A DNA stretch of 64,000 nt from Actinocatenispora rupis (GCF_016861975.1 NZ_BOMB01000026.1:99848-163847), one strand, 5' to 3'; positions 1-9,597 are shown, counted from the first letter of the stretch. Notes: generated from the sequence alone by a model not told the origin. Program-made: numbers and translations.

Positions 1-322
1 GCTGGCGCCGACGGTGACCGCGGCGGCGGAGGACGGTGACGAGGTCGCCGGCCGGATCCTCGCCGACGGCTGTGCCGCGCTGGTGCGTACCGCGCTGGTG
101 GTGGCGGCGGACGCGCCGTGCCTGGTGCTCGCCGGGTCGCTGCTGACGTCGGCCGGCCCGATCGCCGACCGGGTCCGCGCCGCCCTCGCGCCGTACGTGC
201 CGGTCGAGCCGGTCGCCGCCCCAGATCCCGTCGCCGGCGCCGTACTCGACGCGTTGCGCGCCGCGGACCTGCCCGTACCGGACGGGCTGCCGGCACGCCT
301 GCGGGCGGAGCTGCGCCCGTGA
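1..322 (+). CDS. N-acetylglucosamine kinase-like (BadF/BadG ATPase family), C-terminal part
   Basis: Only the last 106 codons lie in the window; the frame is open from base 2 to a TGA at 320-322. The visible part fits the C-terminal half of the BadF/BadG/BcrA/BcrD ATPase fold of bacterial N-acetylglucosamine kinases: an acidic helix (EDGDEVAGRIL), then the strand-loop CLVLAGSLLTSAGPI with the glycine that closes the nucleotide site, then a terminal helix. By family knowledge such enzymes phosphorylate GlcNAc or a related amino sugar in the cytoplasm. Its stop overlaps the GTG of the downstream dipeptidase, so the two are probably co-transcribed, which would suit cell-wall recycling (inference). 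Another sugar kinase of the ASKHA superfamily is possible because the N-terminal phosphate motifs are off the edge. Confidence 0.7.
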   Translation, partial: LAPTVTAAAEDGDEVAGRILADGCAALVRTALVVAADAPCLVLAGSLLTSAGPIADRVRAALAPYVPVEPVAAPDPVAGAVLDALRAADLPVPDGLPARLRAELRP

Positions 323-1413
323 ACACCGTCGCGCCGGTACTGGACGGGCACAACGACCTGGTGTGGGAACTGCGGATGCGCTGCGGGTACGACCTGGCGG
401 CGTTCGACGTCGGGGTGGTGCAGCCGGCGATCCACACGGACCTGCCGCGGCTGCGGGCCGGCGGGGTGGGCGCGCAGTTCTGGTCGGTGTGGGTGCCGTG
501 CGACGAGCCGGCGCCGGATCCGGTACCGACGACGCTGGAGCAGATCGAGGGCGCGCACGCGCTGATCGAGCGGTACCCGGCCGATCTGGTCCTGGCGACC
601 ACGGCGGACGACGTGACGCGGGCGTTCGCGGCGGGGCGGATCGCGTCGCTGCTGGGCGCCGAGGGCGGGCACCAGATCGGCGGTTCGCTCGGCGTACTGC
701 GCACCCTGTACCGGCTCGGCGTGCGGTACCTGACGCTCACGCACACCCGTAACACCGAATGGGCCGACTCGGCGACGGACGAGCCGGTGCACGGCGGCCT
801 GACCGACTTCGGCCGACGCGTGGTCGCGGAGCTGAACCGGCTCGGCATGCTCGTCGACCTGTCGCACACCGCGGCGAGCACCATGCACGACGCGCTGGAC
901 GTGAGCCGCGCCCCGGCGTTCTTCTCCCACTCGAACGCCCGCGCGCTGTGCTCGCACCCGCGCAACGTCCCCGACGACGTCCTCACCCGGGTACGTGACA
1001 CGGACGGCGTGGTGATGCTGACGTTCGTGCCGGGCTTCCTGACCGAGGAGTGCCACGCCTGGATGGACGAGCTCCAGGCGGAGGAGGCCCGGCTCGGCCA
1101 CGACGACCGGGCCGGCCGCCGCCGCTGGCTGGACGCGCATCCGCGCCCGCCGTGCGGCGTCACCGACGTCGCCGACCACGTGGAGTACGTGCGGGAGGTG
1201 GCCGGGGTGCGCGCGGTCGGGCTCGGCGGTGACTTCGACGGGATGAGCGACCCGCCGGACGGCCTCACCGACGTCGCCGGGTACCCGAACCTCTTCGCGG
1301 AACTCGCCCGGCGCGGCTGGTCGGAGCCCGAGTTGTCCGGTCTGGCGAGTGGAAACGCGCTTCGCGTACTCCGGGAGACGCAGTCCCTCGCCACCGCTGG
1401 ACCGGATGAGTGA
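319..1413 (+). CDS. Membrane dipeptidase (peptidase family M19)
   Basis: 364 residues, the usual M19 (renal dipeptidase) length. Zinc-site motifs are in family order: HxD in DGHNDLVW near residue 13, a bridging Glu in LLGAEGGHQI near 115, His in VDLSHTA near 182, His in FFSHSNARAL near 204, and Asp in GLGGDFDGM near 301. The family hydrolyses dipeptides, including those with a D-residue, so a role in peptidoglycan-peptide turnover is possible. No signal peptide is visible, so it should act in the cytoplasm. The GTG start at 319 is chosen because it overlaps the upstream stop in a translationally coupled way and puts the HxD motif at the expected distance; the frame is open much further upstream but that part is antisense-like. 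Confidence 0.93.
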   Translation: MNTVAPVLDGHNDLVWELRMRCGYDLAAFDVGVVQPAIHTDLPRLRAGGVGAQFWSVWVPCDEPAPDPVPTTLEQIEGAHALIERYPADLVLATTADDVTRAFAAGRIASLLGAEGGHQIGGSLGVLRTLYRLGVRYLTLTHTRNTEWADSATDEPVHGGLTDFGRRVVAELNRLGMLVDLSHTAASTMHDALDVSRAPAFFSHSNARALCSHPRNVPDDVLTRVRDTDGVVMLTFVPGFLTEECHAWMDELQAEEARLGHDDRAGRRRWLDAHPRPPCGVTDVADHVEYVREVAGVRAVGLGGDFDGMSDPPDGLTDVAGYPNLFAELARRGWSEPELSGLASGNALRVLRETQSLATAGPDE

Positions 1414-2602
1414 TGCTGACGGCATGGCCGAACGCCGTGACCCCGGTGTCCTGACCCGGATGCGAGCCGCCCTCCAGGGCGAGCGGAACGCCGCGACCCT
1501 GGAGGCGATGCGCGACGCCGGCACCGGCGTGTACGAGGAGCTGTCGATCCTGGAGACGCGCCGGGACGAGCGCCGCGCCGCGGGTACGAGCCCGTGGGAG
1601 GTGGCGTCGGACGTCGCCTCGCACGAGCTGACCACGTGGAACGGGTTCGTGCTGCAGACGCTCGGGGAGACGTTGCTGGCGGCGGACGACGCCGGGTCGG
1701 GGTTCGTCCCGCCGGGCACGTTCGACCTGGCGTGGCGGTGGCTGGGGCAGGTGCAGCCGTGGCTGAGCCGGGCCCGGCAGGCCCGCAGCAACCCGTCGTA
1801 CGACATCCGCGCGGAGCTGACGCTGCCGGTGGACGTGTCGCCGTGGCCGACCGCGCCGGTGTCGGACACGCACCTGGCCGCGCTGCTGGAGGCCGACTCC
1901 CGGCTCCGCGAGCGCGCCGAGTACGGGGTGTTCGCGCTGGACGGGGCGAAGCGCCCGCCGTACCGGGACGACCAGGTGCACCGGCTCCGGCAGTACGCGG
2001 CGATGGCGGGTTCGGCCGCGGACTACGCGCGGAGCCTGCACGGCTCGGGGCACGAGCCGACCACCAACCGGATCGCCGCCGCGAACCTGTGCTTCGCGCT
2101 GTCCGCCTGGTACCGGATCGGTCAGCTCACGGCGTTCCCGGACCTGTTGGCGGGGTTGCGGCTGCCGCGGGACCGGGCCCGGTTCGACCCGGAGCAGCTG
2201 CCCGGCGGTGCCGACTTCGACCCGTGGTGCCTGACGGACGAGGCGACCGTGGACGCGTGGCGCGGCGATCCGGGCGCGGTACGGGCGATCGACGCGCTGT
2301 GGGCCGCCGACCCGGACCCGGCTGCGACCCTCCAGGTGAAGGCCGAGCTGGACCAGGCGATCGACGAGGGCCGGATCGTCCGGGTGTTCCTGCCGGGGAA
2401 GGTCACCTGCTTCCACCGCGCCCCGTGGTCCTCGCTGTACGAGGTGCGCCGCGCGGTCACCATCGCCGGCCGCACCTTCGGCGTACTCCAGCAGTTCACG
2501 CTCGACGTCTCCGCCGAGGAGATGTACTGGGGCCGCCCGTTCGTACGGCGGTTGGTGCTGGGGCCGTTCCGGATCAACTCGGCGCAGCGCCGCCCGTACT
2601 GA
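1406..2602 (+). CDS. Conserved hypothetical protein, about 398 aa
   Basis: I do not recognise a named family. The predicted protein is soluble, has no signal peptide or membrane segment, and is rich in Trp and Arg. It has a mostly helical N-terminal half (residues ~1-230, including RLRQYAAMAGSAADYAR) and a C-terminal part from about 310 with alternating beta-like segments (RIVRVFLPGKVTCFH, RTFGVLQQFTLDVS). The ATG at 1406 overlaps the dipeptidase stop by 8 nt; another ATG at 1424 lies just after that stop, and neither has a clear ribosome site. The overlap suggests it is the third gene of an operon with the kinase-like and dipeptidase genes. The gene is on the plus strand by coding bias; the long minus-strand frame over it is a shadow. 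It ends 11 nt before the convergent MFS gene. Confidence 0.8.
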   Translation: MSDADGMAERRDPGVLTRMRAALQGERNAATLEAMRDAGTGVYEELSILETRRDERRAAGTSPWEVASDVASHELTTWNGFVLQTLGETLLAADDAGSGFVPPGTFDLAWRWLGQVQPWLSRARQARSNPSYDIRAELTLPVDVSPWPTAPVSDTHLAALLEADSRLRERAEYGVFALDGAKRPPYRDDQVHRLRQYAAMAGSAADYARSLHGSGHEPTTNRIAAANLCFALSAWYRIGQLTAFPDLLAGLRLPRDRARFDPEQLPGGADFDPWCLTDEATVDAWRGDPGAVRAIDALWAADPDPAATLQVKAELDQAIDEGRIVRVFLPGKVTCFHRAPWSSLYEVRRAVTIAGRTFGVLQQFTLDVSAEEMYWGRPFVRRLVLGPFRINSAQRRPY

Positions 2603-2613
2603 CCGGGCCCGGG

Positions 2614-4041
2614 TCAGGCCATGTCCTCCAGTTCGCGGCCCTTCGTCTCCTTGACCGCGCGCGCCACGAACACGAACGCCAGCGCCGCGAACAGCGCGTA
2701 CAGGCCGTACGCGAGGGTCAGGCTGAAGCCGGACAGGACCGGGAACGTGGTGGAGATGATCCAGTTCGCGATCCACTGCGCGGCGGCGGCGACGGCCAGC
2801 GCGGACGCCCGGATCCGGTTGTTGAAGATCTCGCCGAGCATGACCCACACCGTCGGGCCCCAGCTCATGCCGAACGCGAAGACGTACACGTTGGCGGCGA
2901 CGAGCGCGACGGTACCGATGCCGCCGGGCAGGTGCGGCTTGCCGTCGATCACGGTCGCCGTGGAGAAGCAGTACGCCATGGTGCCGAGGGTGACGACCAT
3001 GCCGGCGGCGCCGATGAGCAGCAGCGGCTTGCGGCCGATCCGGTCGATGAGGGCGATGGCGACCAGCGTGGTGACGATGTTGGTGACCGAGGTGATCACC
3101 GAGGTCAGCATCGAGCTGGACTCGGAGAAGCCGACGGACTGCCACAGCGAGGACGAGTAGTAGAAGATCACGTTGATGCCGACGAACTGCTGGAACACCG
3201 ACAGCAGGATGCCGACCCAGACGATCCCGAGCAGCCCGAGTACGGGTCCGCGCAGGTCACGGAGCTGTACCGGGCGGTCGGACAGCAATGAGCGGCGGAT
3301 CTCGGCGATCTTGTTGTCGACGTTGCCGCCGACGTACCGCATGAGGATGTCGCGGGCGGCGCGCAGCTCCCTCTTCGCCACCAGGTACCGCGGGGACTCG
3401 GGGATCTGGAGCGCGAGCACCCCGTACACGAGGGCGGGGACGAACGCGGACGCGAACATCCACCGCCACGCCGCGCCGCCCCACGGTACGGACTTGCTGG
3501 CGCCGCCGGCCGCGGTGGCGAGCACGTAGTCGACGAGCAGCGCGGCGAAGATGCCGACGACGATGGCGAGCTGTTGGAGCGAGCCGAGTCGGCCGCGCAG
3601 GTTCGCCGGCGCGATCTCCGCGATGTACGCCGGGGCGATGACCGACGCCGCCCCGATCGCGAGACCGCCGATGATGCGCCAGCACAGCAGGCTGACCGGA
3701 TCCCAGGCGAACGCCGAGCCGATCGCGCTGATCGCGAAGATGATGGCCGCGAACAACATCACCCGGGTACGCCCGGTCTTGTTCGCGAGCGGTCCGGCGA
3801 ACCACGCGCCGATCGCGCAGCCGAGCAGCGCCGCCGACACGACGAAGCCGAGTACCGCGGACGACACGTTGAACTCGCTCTTCACCGCGTCGACCGTGCC
3901 GTTGATGACCGACGTGTCGTACCCGAAGAGGAAACCGCCGACGGCCGCGGCGATCGCCAGGAACAGCACGTGCCCGGTGTGCGACGGCACCACCGGTGTC
4001 GGTTCGGCCTGCCGTTGCGTCGGTTCGTCCACGTCCGTCAC
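2614..4041 (-). CDS. MFS sugar transporter (sugar porter family)
   Basis: About 475 residues with 12 predicted membrane helices. Sugar-porter signatures are complete: GGFLFGYDTSVINGT in helix 1, NKTGRTRVML after helix 2, PESPRYLVAKRE at the end of helix 6, QQFVGINVIFYYS in helix 7, DRIGRKPLLL after helix 8 and VKETKGRELEDM at the C-terminus. These proteins import hexoses, pentoses or polyols, usually by proton symport. I use the GTG at 4041, preceded by a weak purine stretch; an alternative GTG at 4083 would add 14 residues. It converges on the unknown gene ending at 2602, and no sugar-using enzyme is adjacent, so the substrate cannot be assigned. Confidence 0.92.
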   Translation of the reverse strand: MTDVDEPTQRQAEPTPVVPSHTGHVLFLAIAAAVGGFLFGYDTSVINGTVDAVKSEFNVSSAVLGFVVSAALLGCAIGAWFAGPLANKTGRTRVMLFAAIIFAISAIGSAFAWDPVSLLCWRIIGGLAIGAASVIAPAYIAEIAPANLRGRLGSLQQLAIVVGIFAALLVDYVLATAAGGASKSVPWGGAAWRWMFASAFVPALVYGVLALQIPESPRYLVAKRELRAARDILMRYVGGNVDNKIAEIRRSLLSDRPVQLRDLRGPVLGLLGIVWVGILLSVFQQFVGINVIFYYSSSLWQSVGFSESSSMLTSVITSVTNIVTTLVAIALIDRIGRKPLLLIGAAGMVVTLGTMAYCFSTATVIDGKPHLPGGIGTVALVAANVYVFAFGMSWGPTVWVMLGEIFNNRIRASALAVAAAAQWIANWIISTTFPVLSGFSLTLAYGLYALFAALAFVFVARAVKETKGRELEDMA

Positions 4042-4118
4042 CCCGTTGTCCAGTCTCACCGACGGGCGGATGCCGGCAGGCACTTTTCGCTACATTGCCG
4101 GTCTGCGGCGCGGGCGCG

Positions 4119-6671
4119 TCAGTGGAACCGTTGCGCCGCCCGGACCGCCCGGTACGCGTCGACCAGTCCGGCGCCGGCCGCCGTCCCCGGCCCGCAGTCC
4201 GGTACGCCGGACGGCTGCCACGGAGGCGACGGGTCGGGCGCCGCCGGTACCGGGGTGGCGGTGTCGGTGAGGATGCGGGTGGTGGCCGCGACGTGCCCGA
4301 CGAGCCGCGGGTTGGCCGACCACATCAGCGCGACGACCCCGGCGACCTGCGGCGCGGCCATCGACGTACCGGAGAGGTAGCGCCAGCCGCCGCCCGGCGC
4401 CGCCGACAGCACCCGTACGCCGGGGGCGACGACGTCGGGCTTGCCGCCGGCACCCGGCACCGGGCCGCGGCCGGAGAAGTCCGCGACGCGGCCGTCCGCG
4501 TCGACGGCGCCGACCTCCAGCACGTCCGCGTACCGGCCGGGCGGGTCGCCGGCGGACCCGCAGCGGGGGCCGGCGTTGCCCGCTGCGGTCACCACGTACA
4601 CGCCGGCGCCGGCGAGGGCGCGCATCACCGGGGCGAACACGTCCGCGTCGCAGCCCTCGGCCGGCGGGCAGTCCCACGAGTTCGTGAGGACCTGCGGTCC
4701 GCGCGCCGGATCGCCGTCCCGGAACGGATCCCCGCCGGCCGGGAACGGCGCGAGCATGAACTGCAGGCAGTCCAGGTACGTCGCCGCGTTGCCCATGTCC
4801 CGGCCCAGGTTGACGCAGCCGACCCAGCGCGCTCCCGGCGCCACCCCGACCTGCGCGTACCCCTGGCCGCGGCCGACCGCGCTGGCCAGCGTGTGCGTGC
4901 CGTGCCCGTTGTGGTCGACGGGCGTGCGCGAGCCGTACCACGGGTCGTACCAGGAGTCGGTGCCGCCGCGGAATCCCTTGCGCAGCGCGGGATGCGTGCC
5001 GTCCACGCCGGTGTCCGAGCCGCCGACGGTGATGCCGCGGCCGTCCACGCCCAGCTCTCGTACGACTCGGTCGGCGTCCAGCAGCGACACGTTCCACAGT
5101 GGAGCGTCGGGGGTCGGCTGGTCGCCGCGGGGCGGCTCCGGCCGGGCCGGCAGCGGGCGCAGCCGCGGGCAGAGCAGCACCCGGTCCACGTCCGGCCGCG
5201 ACTCCAGCCACTGCCGCAGCACCGGCGCCGCCGAGTCCACCTCGATCGCGTCGAGCAGGTAGTACGGCCGGGCGCCGACGCCGCGCGCCGCGAGCGCCCG
5301 CCGCAGCGGCTGCTGGCTCCGCCGCGCCGTCGCCACCAGCTCCCGGTACACCGCGGTCGCGCGGGCGGTACGGTCCGCGATCCGCGCCGCGGGCGCCAGG
5401 TCGGCCTGCGTACGCAGCACCACGAGCAGCCGGTTGCCGTACAGCCCGGGGTGGCCGGCCGCCGGGTACACCGCCGCGGCCGCGACGACCGCCACCCCCA
5501 CCGCCACGACTCCGAACCGGAACCCGTTGCGCCGCACCACATCCCCGGTACGCCGACGCGCCCGCACCGCGTACCCGGCGGCGACGGCGACGGCGAGCAC
5601 CAGCGCCGCGGCAGTACCGAGCAGCGCGTACCAGCCGACGTCGCGGGTGCCGAGCAGCAGCGACGCCTGCGCCGGTGCGACCAGCGCGAGCGGCCCGGCC
5701 GCGGCGGTCCCGACAGCCAGCCCCACCACCCGTCCGGCACCGCCGAGCGCGGCCACCGCGAACCCGAGCACCGGCACCGCACCGAGTACGGCGAGCTGGA
5801 CGCCGCCCTGGCCGACCGCCGGGCACAGCACCACCAGCGTCACGCCGGCCGCCGCGCCACCGGCCAGGATCCGCCCCCGCAACGGGAACCAGAACCGTCC
5901 ACCGAGGACGGTCCCGGCCAGCGCGCCGAAGCCGGCCGCGGCCGCCAGCGCGGTCACCGTCTCCAGCCGGTCCCCCAGCGCACCGACCACCAGCCACGGC
6001 AGTACCCCGACCAGCCCGGCCGCGAACGCCGCCAGCGCCCGCCCCGTCCGTACCCTTCCGCCAGGTCCGATCCCCGGGCCCGTACCGCCAGGGCGCGGCT
6101 CGTCGCTCACCGGCACCGGATCCGTCTCGCCGGGCCGCGCCACGTCGGTTCCCGCGTCCGGATCCCTACCGCCGGGGCGCGGCCCGTGGTTCGCCGGCGC
6201 CGGGTCCGTAGCGCCGGGCCGCGGCTCGTCGGTCGCCGGCGCCGGTCCGTCGTGGCGGGGGTCGGCGGTCGGGGGTACGACGTCGCGGGGCGGGCGGCGG
6301 AACCGGTACAGGAGGGCGGCGAGCAGGCCGCAGGCGGCGGCGTCCGCGGCGTACCCGAGGGCGGGTTGGGCGTCGGGCAGCGCGCGCAGCGGCGACAGCA
6401 GGGCGAGGGCGGCCGCGGCGAGCAGCCACGCGGTACCGACGGCGCGCAGGCCGGGGCGCCGGGCCAGCAGCCGCACCGCCACCGCCGGCACGGCGACGAG
6501 CACGGCGTTGACCGCGCCGACGCCGGTCCACCACCACGCGGGCGGCGTACCGCGCTCGACCAGCGCGTACTGCTCGATCAGCCATCCGCCGGACTGCACC
6601 GCGCCGGTGACCGCCACGATCCACACCCCGGCGGCGACCGCCCCGGCGCCCCCCAGCCACCGCGTCCCCAT
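4119..6671 (-). CDS. Membrane-integrated subtilisin-like serine protease (family S8)
   Basis: 850 residues. A polytopic membrane part comes first: helices near residues 6-26, 50-70 and 80-95, a disordered linker (~130-205) with repeated PRPG..DP blocks, then several more helices to about residue 400. A propeptide-like region (~405-520, beginning LLVVLRTQAD) is followed by the subtilase domain. The catalytic triad is intact: Asp553 in GSDTGVDGTHPAL, His590 in HNGHGTHTLAS, Ser770 in GTSMAAPQVAGV, with oxyanion Asn699 in AAGNAG. Cysteines around 655-705 and 825 could form disulfides, which fits an extracellular protease. The ATG at 6671 is preferred because the first helix begins just after it; a GTG at 6728 is possible. 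It diverges from the Ser/Thr kinase gene across about 140 bp. Confidence 0.9.
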   Translation of the reverse strand: MGTRWLGGAGAVAAGVWIVAVTGAVQSGGWLIEQYALVERGTPPAWWWTGVGAVNAVLVAVPAVAVRLLARRPGLRAVGTAWLLAAAALALLSPLRALPDAQPALGYAADAAACGLLAALLYRFRRPPRDVVPPTADPRHDGPAPATDEPRPGATDPAPANHGPRPGGRDPDAGTDVARPGETDPVPVSDEPRPGGTGPGIGPGGRVRTGRALAAFAAGLVGVLPWLVVGALGDRLETVTALAAAAGFGALAGTVLGGRFWFPLRGRILAGGAAAGVTLVVLCPAVGQGGVQLAVLGAVPVLGFAVAALGGAGRVVGLAVGTAAAGPLALVAPAQASLLLGTRDVGWYALLGTAAALVLAVAVAAGYAVRARRRTGDVVRRNGFRFGVVAVGVAVVAAAAVYPAAGHPGLYGNRLLVVLRTQADLAPAARIADRTARATAVYRELVATARRSQQPLRRALAARGVGARPYYLLDAIEVDSAAPVLRQWLESRPDVDRVLLCPRLRPLPARPEPPRGDQPTPDAPLWNVSLLDADRVVRELGVDGRGITVGGSDTGVDGTHPALRKGFRGGTDSWYDPWYGSRTPVDHNGHGTHTLASAVGRGQGYAQVGVAPGARWVGCVNLGRDMGNAATYLDCLQFMLAPFPAGGDPFRDGDPARGPQVLTNSWDCPPAEGCDADVFAPVMRALAGAGVYVVTAAGNAGPRCGSAGDPPGRYADVLEVGAVDADGRVADFSGRGPVPGAGGKPDVVAPGVRVLSAAPGGGWRYLSGTSMAAPQVAGVVALMWSANPRLVGHVAATTRILTDTATPVPAAPDPSPPWQPSGVPDCGPGTAAGAGLVDAYRAVRAAQRFH

Positions 6672-6813
6672 CCGCTGCACCGTACCGACCGGGTCGGCGT
6701 CGCGCCCGCCACGCGCCGTCCGCGGCACCGTCCGATGTGGACGGCCACGCCGGGGTGACGGTGCTCCGTACCGTTATCCTCGGGTGCCGTTCCGGGAGGT
6801 GGGTGGGGCGTCG

Positions 6814-9597
6814 GTGGAGACGGTCGGGCGGTACCGGGTGCACGGCGAGCTGGGCGCCGGCGGCATGGGTCGGGTGTACGTGGGAAGCGCGCCGGACGGC
6901 CGGATCGTCGCGGTCAAGCTGATGAGCCGCGAGCTGGCCGGCGACGACGGCTTCCGCCAGCGGTTCCGGCAGGAGGTGGCGGCCTGCCGGCGCGTGCAGA
7001 GCACGTACACGGCGCGGATCGTCGACGCGGACGCCGACGCGGAGCTGCCCTGGCTGGTCTCCGAGTTCGTGTACGGGCCGTCGCTGCGGGAGGCGGTGCG
7101 CGCGAGCGGCGCGTTCGCGGCGACGACGGTGCTGCGGCTGGCCGCGGGGCTGGCCGCCGCGCTCGTCGACATCCACGCCGCCGGCCTGGTGCACCGCGAC
7201 CTCAAGCCTGGCAACGTACTGCTGTCCGGCGACGGGCCGCGCGTCATCGACTTCGGCATCGCGCGGTCCGTCGACGCCGAGCACCTCACCCGTACCGGGC
7301 TGGTCATCGGCACCGGTGGGTACATGTCGCCCGAGCAGGCGCAGGCACAGCCGGTCGGTCCGGCCAGCGACGTGTTCTCGCTCGGCGCGCTGCTGCTGAT
7401 GGCGAGCACCGGCGCCGACCCGTCGTACAACGTGGTGCACGCGGAGCCGGACCTGACCGGCGTGCCCGACCCGGTGCGGCACATCGTCGAGCGGTGCCTG
7501 GTCCGCGACCCGGCCCGGCGCCCCACCGCCGCCGAGGTACTGGAGCTGGTCGGTCCGGTGGGGCCGTCGACGCGGCACTGGCCGGCGCCGGTCGAGGAGC
7601 TGCTGGCGCACCAGCGCGCCGCCCTCGAACAGCTCCTCACCGGCACCGGCGACGCGCCCACCATCCCCCGCCCGCGGTACGCGCCGGGTGCCGCCCCGGT
7701 GGCCGGCCCGCCCGTCGACCCGCCGGCCCCGGCGCCCGGCGACCCGGGCCGTGGCCCGCGCGGTACCCGGGTGGACGGCGGGGACCGCGCGCGGCGGGAA
7801 CGGTTGGTACTGCGGGCGGAGCGGATCGCCCGGGAGATTCCCGATCCGGACCACCGGGCGCTGGCGCTCGCGCACGTGGCCGCGGCGCTGCTGACCGTCG
7901 ACCGGTACCGGGCGGTGCCGATGGCGGAGGAGGCCGAGCAGACCGCGCGGGAGGGTGCGAGCGGGCCGCGCTGGACGGCGTACGCGCTGGCCGAGGTCGG
8001 TGCCGCGCTGGCCGTCGTCGATCCGGTACGGTCCCGCGTCCTGCTCGCCGACGCCGTACGGCTGGCGCGGGGACTGGACGGTGACTCCCGGCGTGCCGCG
8101 GCCCTGCGGGACGTGGCGGTCGCGCTGGCCGCCGTCGACCCGGACCGCGCCGAACGCGTCGCGCGCGCCGTCGCGCCGGACCGGCCGGAACGGGCCGAGG
8201 CGCTGGGCGACGTCGCCGTCGCGCTCGCCACCGTCGACCCCGACCACGCGGAACGCGTCGCCCGCGACGTCACCGACCGGGCCCGCCGGGCGTACGCGTT
8301 GGCGCGCGTGGCGGTCGCGGTCGCCGCCGCGGATCAGGAACGCGCCCGCCGCCTCGCCGGGTACGCGGAGCACGGCGCGCGCGGGCTGTCCGACCCGCTC
8401 CGCCCGGTCGTACTGGCCTGGGTGGCGGCGGCGCTCGCCGGTCCCGTACCGGCGCGTGCCGGGGAACTCGCCGCGGAGGCGATGTCCGCCGCGGGCAGCG
8501 TCACCGACCCCGAACTGCGGGCGCAGGCCCTGGCCCGCGTCGCCGCCGCGCTCCGCCGGGTCGGTACGACATGGGTCTCCCGCGCCGTCGACCTCGTCCT
8601 GCGTATCGCGCACGGCGGCACCGACGACACCTCCGGGCTGGTCGCGTACGCGCTCGCGCAGCTCGCCGCGACCGTCGCGGACTACGACCCGGCGCGCAGC
8701 GAGGCGCTGTCCGCCGCGGCCGAGCGTTGCGCCCGTACCCCGGGCCACCGGGGCGCCGCGTCGCGCCGGGCCCGCGCCGCCGCCGCGATCGCCGACCTGG
8801 CCGCCCCGCCGGTACGCCCGGTGTTGTCGCGCTGGCGTACCGGGCGGCGGGTCGCGTCCGCCGCCACCCGCACCACCGCGGCGTACGCCACGCGGGTCGT
8901 CCGCGCCACCGGTCGGGCGTACCGCGGTCTCGAACGGCAGGGCCGGCTCCTCGCCGCGGTACGCGACACGGCGCTCGTCGTGCTGGGCGTGGTGGTCGGC
9001 GCGTTCGTGCTCCGTCTCGTCGTGGCCGACGGCGTACCGACCCCGTTCGCCCTGCGCGAGGTCGCGTACGGCGGGCTGGCCGGATTCCCGTTCCTGGCGC
9101 GGCTGCTGTCCGAACCGTTGGTGTTCCTGACACTCGCGTGCGTCACCCTCGGCGGCGCCACCGCCCTGGTACTCCGCGTCGTCGGCGGCGTCCGCTCCCG
9201 CAACGCGATCCGCACCGTACTCGTCGGGTACCCGGTGGTGGGTGCGGTCGTCGGGTTGGCGGTGGGGCGGGGCGCGGTCCCGGTGCGCGCGCTGGTACTG
9301 GAGGACCTGCCGCGGCTGACGCCCACGCACCTCGCGCAGGTCTCGGCCGTCGTACTCGGCGTGGTGCTCGCGGTCGGCGTGTTCGGCGTCTTCCTGGGGA
9401 AGGTGACCGGCGGCCGCTTCCTGTACCTCGTTGGCTGGGCGCTGGTCACCATGCCGGTCCTGATGGTCGCCGGGCACGCCGGGTGGGCCGGCCTGTCCGT
9501 CGACGGCGTACGGGTGGACGTGGCGCTGGTGTCGGGTGCCGCGATCGGCGCCGCCGCCGGCGTACGGGTCGTCACGGCCCTGCGCCACCGCCGCTGA
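6814..9597 (+). CDS. Membrane Ser/Thr protein kinase with helical repeats
   Basis: 927 residues from GTG 6814, which follows a purine-rich GGGAGGTGGGTGGGG stretch. The Hanks-type kinase domain occupies residues ~6-260: glycine loop GAGGMGRVYVG (14-24), Lys35 in VAVKLM, helix-C Glu54, HRDLKPGN (127-134), DFGIA (146-150) and the SPEQA substrate motif. A Pro-rich linker (~285-330) leads to a long array of helical, TPR-like repeats recognisable by recurring ALA.VAVALAAVDPDRAERVAR units to about residue 660. The C-terminus has four or five membrane helices from about 712. This is an inverted layout compared with PknB types: the kinase is N-terminal, there are no PASTA domains, and the membrane anchor is at the end. 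The frame stays open far upstream only because it lies opposite the protease gene. Confidence 0.93.
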   Translation: METVGRYRVHGELGAGGMGRVYVGSAPDGRIVAVKLMSRELAGDDGFRQRFRQEVAACRRVQSTYTARIVDADADAELPWLVSEFVYGPSLREAVRASGAFAATTVLRLAAGLAAALVDIHAAGLVHRDLKPGNVLLSGDGPRVIDFGIARSVDAEHLTRTGLVIGTGGYMSPEQAQAQPVGPASDVFSLGALLLMASTGADPSYNVVHAEPDLTGVPDPVRHIVERCLVRDPARRPTAAEVLELVGPVGPSTRHWPAPVEELLAHQRAALEQLLTGTGDAPTIPRPRYAPGAAPVAGPPVDPPAPAPGDPGRGPRGTRVDGGDRARRERLVLRAERIAREIPDPDHRALALAHVAAALLTVDRYRAVPMAEEAEQTAREGASGPRWTAYALAEVGAALAVVDPVRSRVLLADAVRLARGLDGDSRRAAALRDVAVALAAVDPDRAERVARAVAPDRPERAEALGDVAVALATVDPDHAERVARDVTDRARRAYALARVAVAVAAADQERARRLAGYAEHGARGLSDPLRPVVLAWVAAALAGPVPARAGELAAEAMSAAGSVTDPELRAQALARVAAALRRVGTTWVSRAVDLVLRIAHGGTDDTSGLVAYALAQLAATVADYDPARSEALSAAAERCARTPGHRGAASRRARAAAAIADLAAPPVRPVLSRWRTGRRVASAATRTTAAYATRVVRATGRAYRGLERQGRLLAAVRDTALVVLGVVVGAFVLRLVVADGVPTPFALREVAYGGLAGFPFLARLLSEPLVFLTLACVTLGGATALVLRVVGGVRSRNAIRTVLVGYPVVGAVVGLAVGRGAVPVRALVLEDLPRLTPTHLAQVSAVVLGVVLAVGVFGVFLGKVTGGRFLYLVGWALVTMPVLMVAGHAGWAGLSVDGVRVDVALVSGAAIGAAAGVRVVTALRHRR

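Noticed and set aside
1265..3145. 626-codon minus-strand frame across two genes
   Set aside because: It spans the unknown gene and the out-of-frame part of the MFS gene and is His/Arg/Gln-rich shadow sequence.
5434..6813. Long plus-strand open frame running into the Ser/Thr kinase
   Set aside because: It is the antisense of the subtilisin gene; high GC keeps it open. The kinase domain begins at 6814 with a ribosome site, and the upstream residues are low-complexity Ser/Thr/Pro/Ala.
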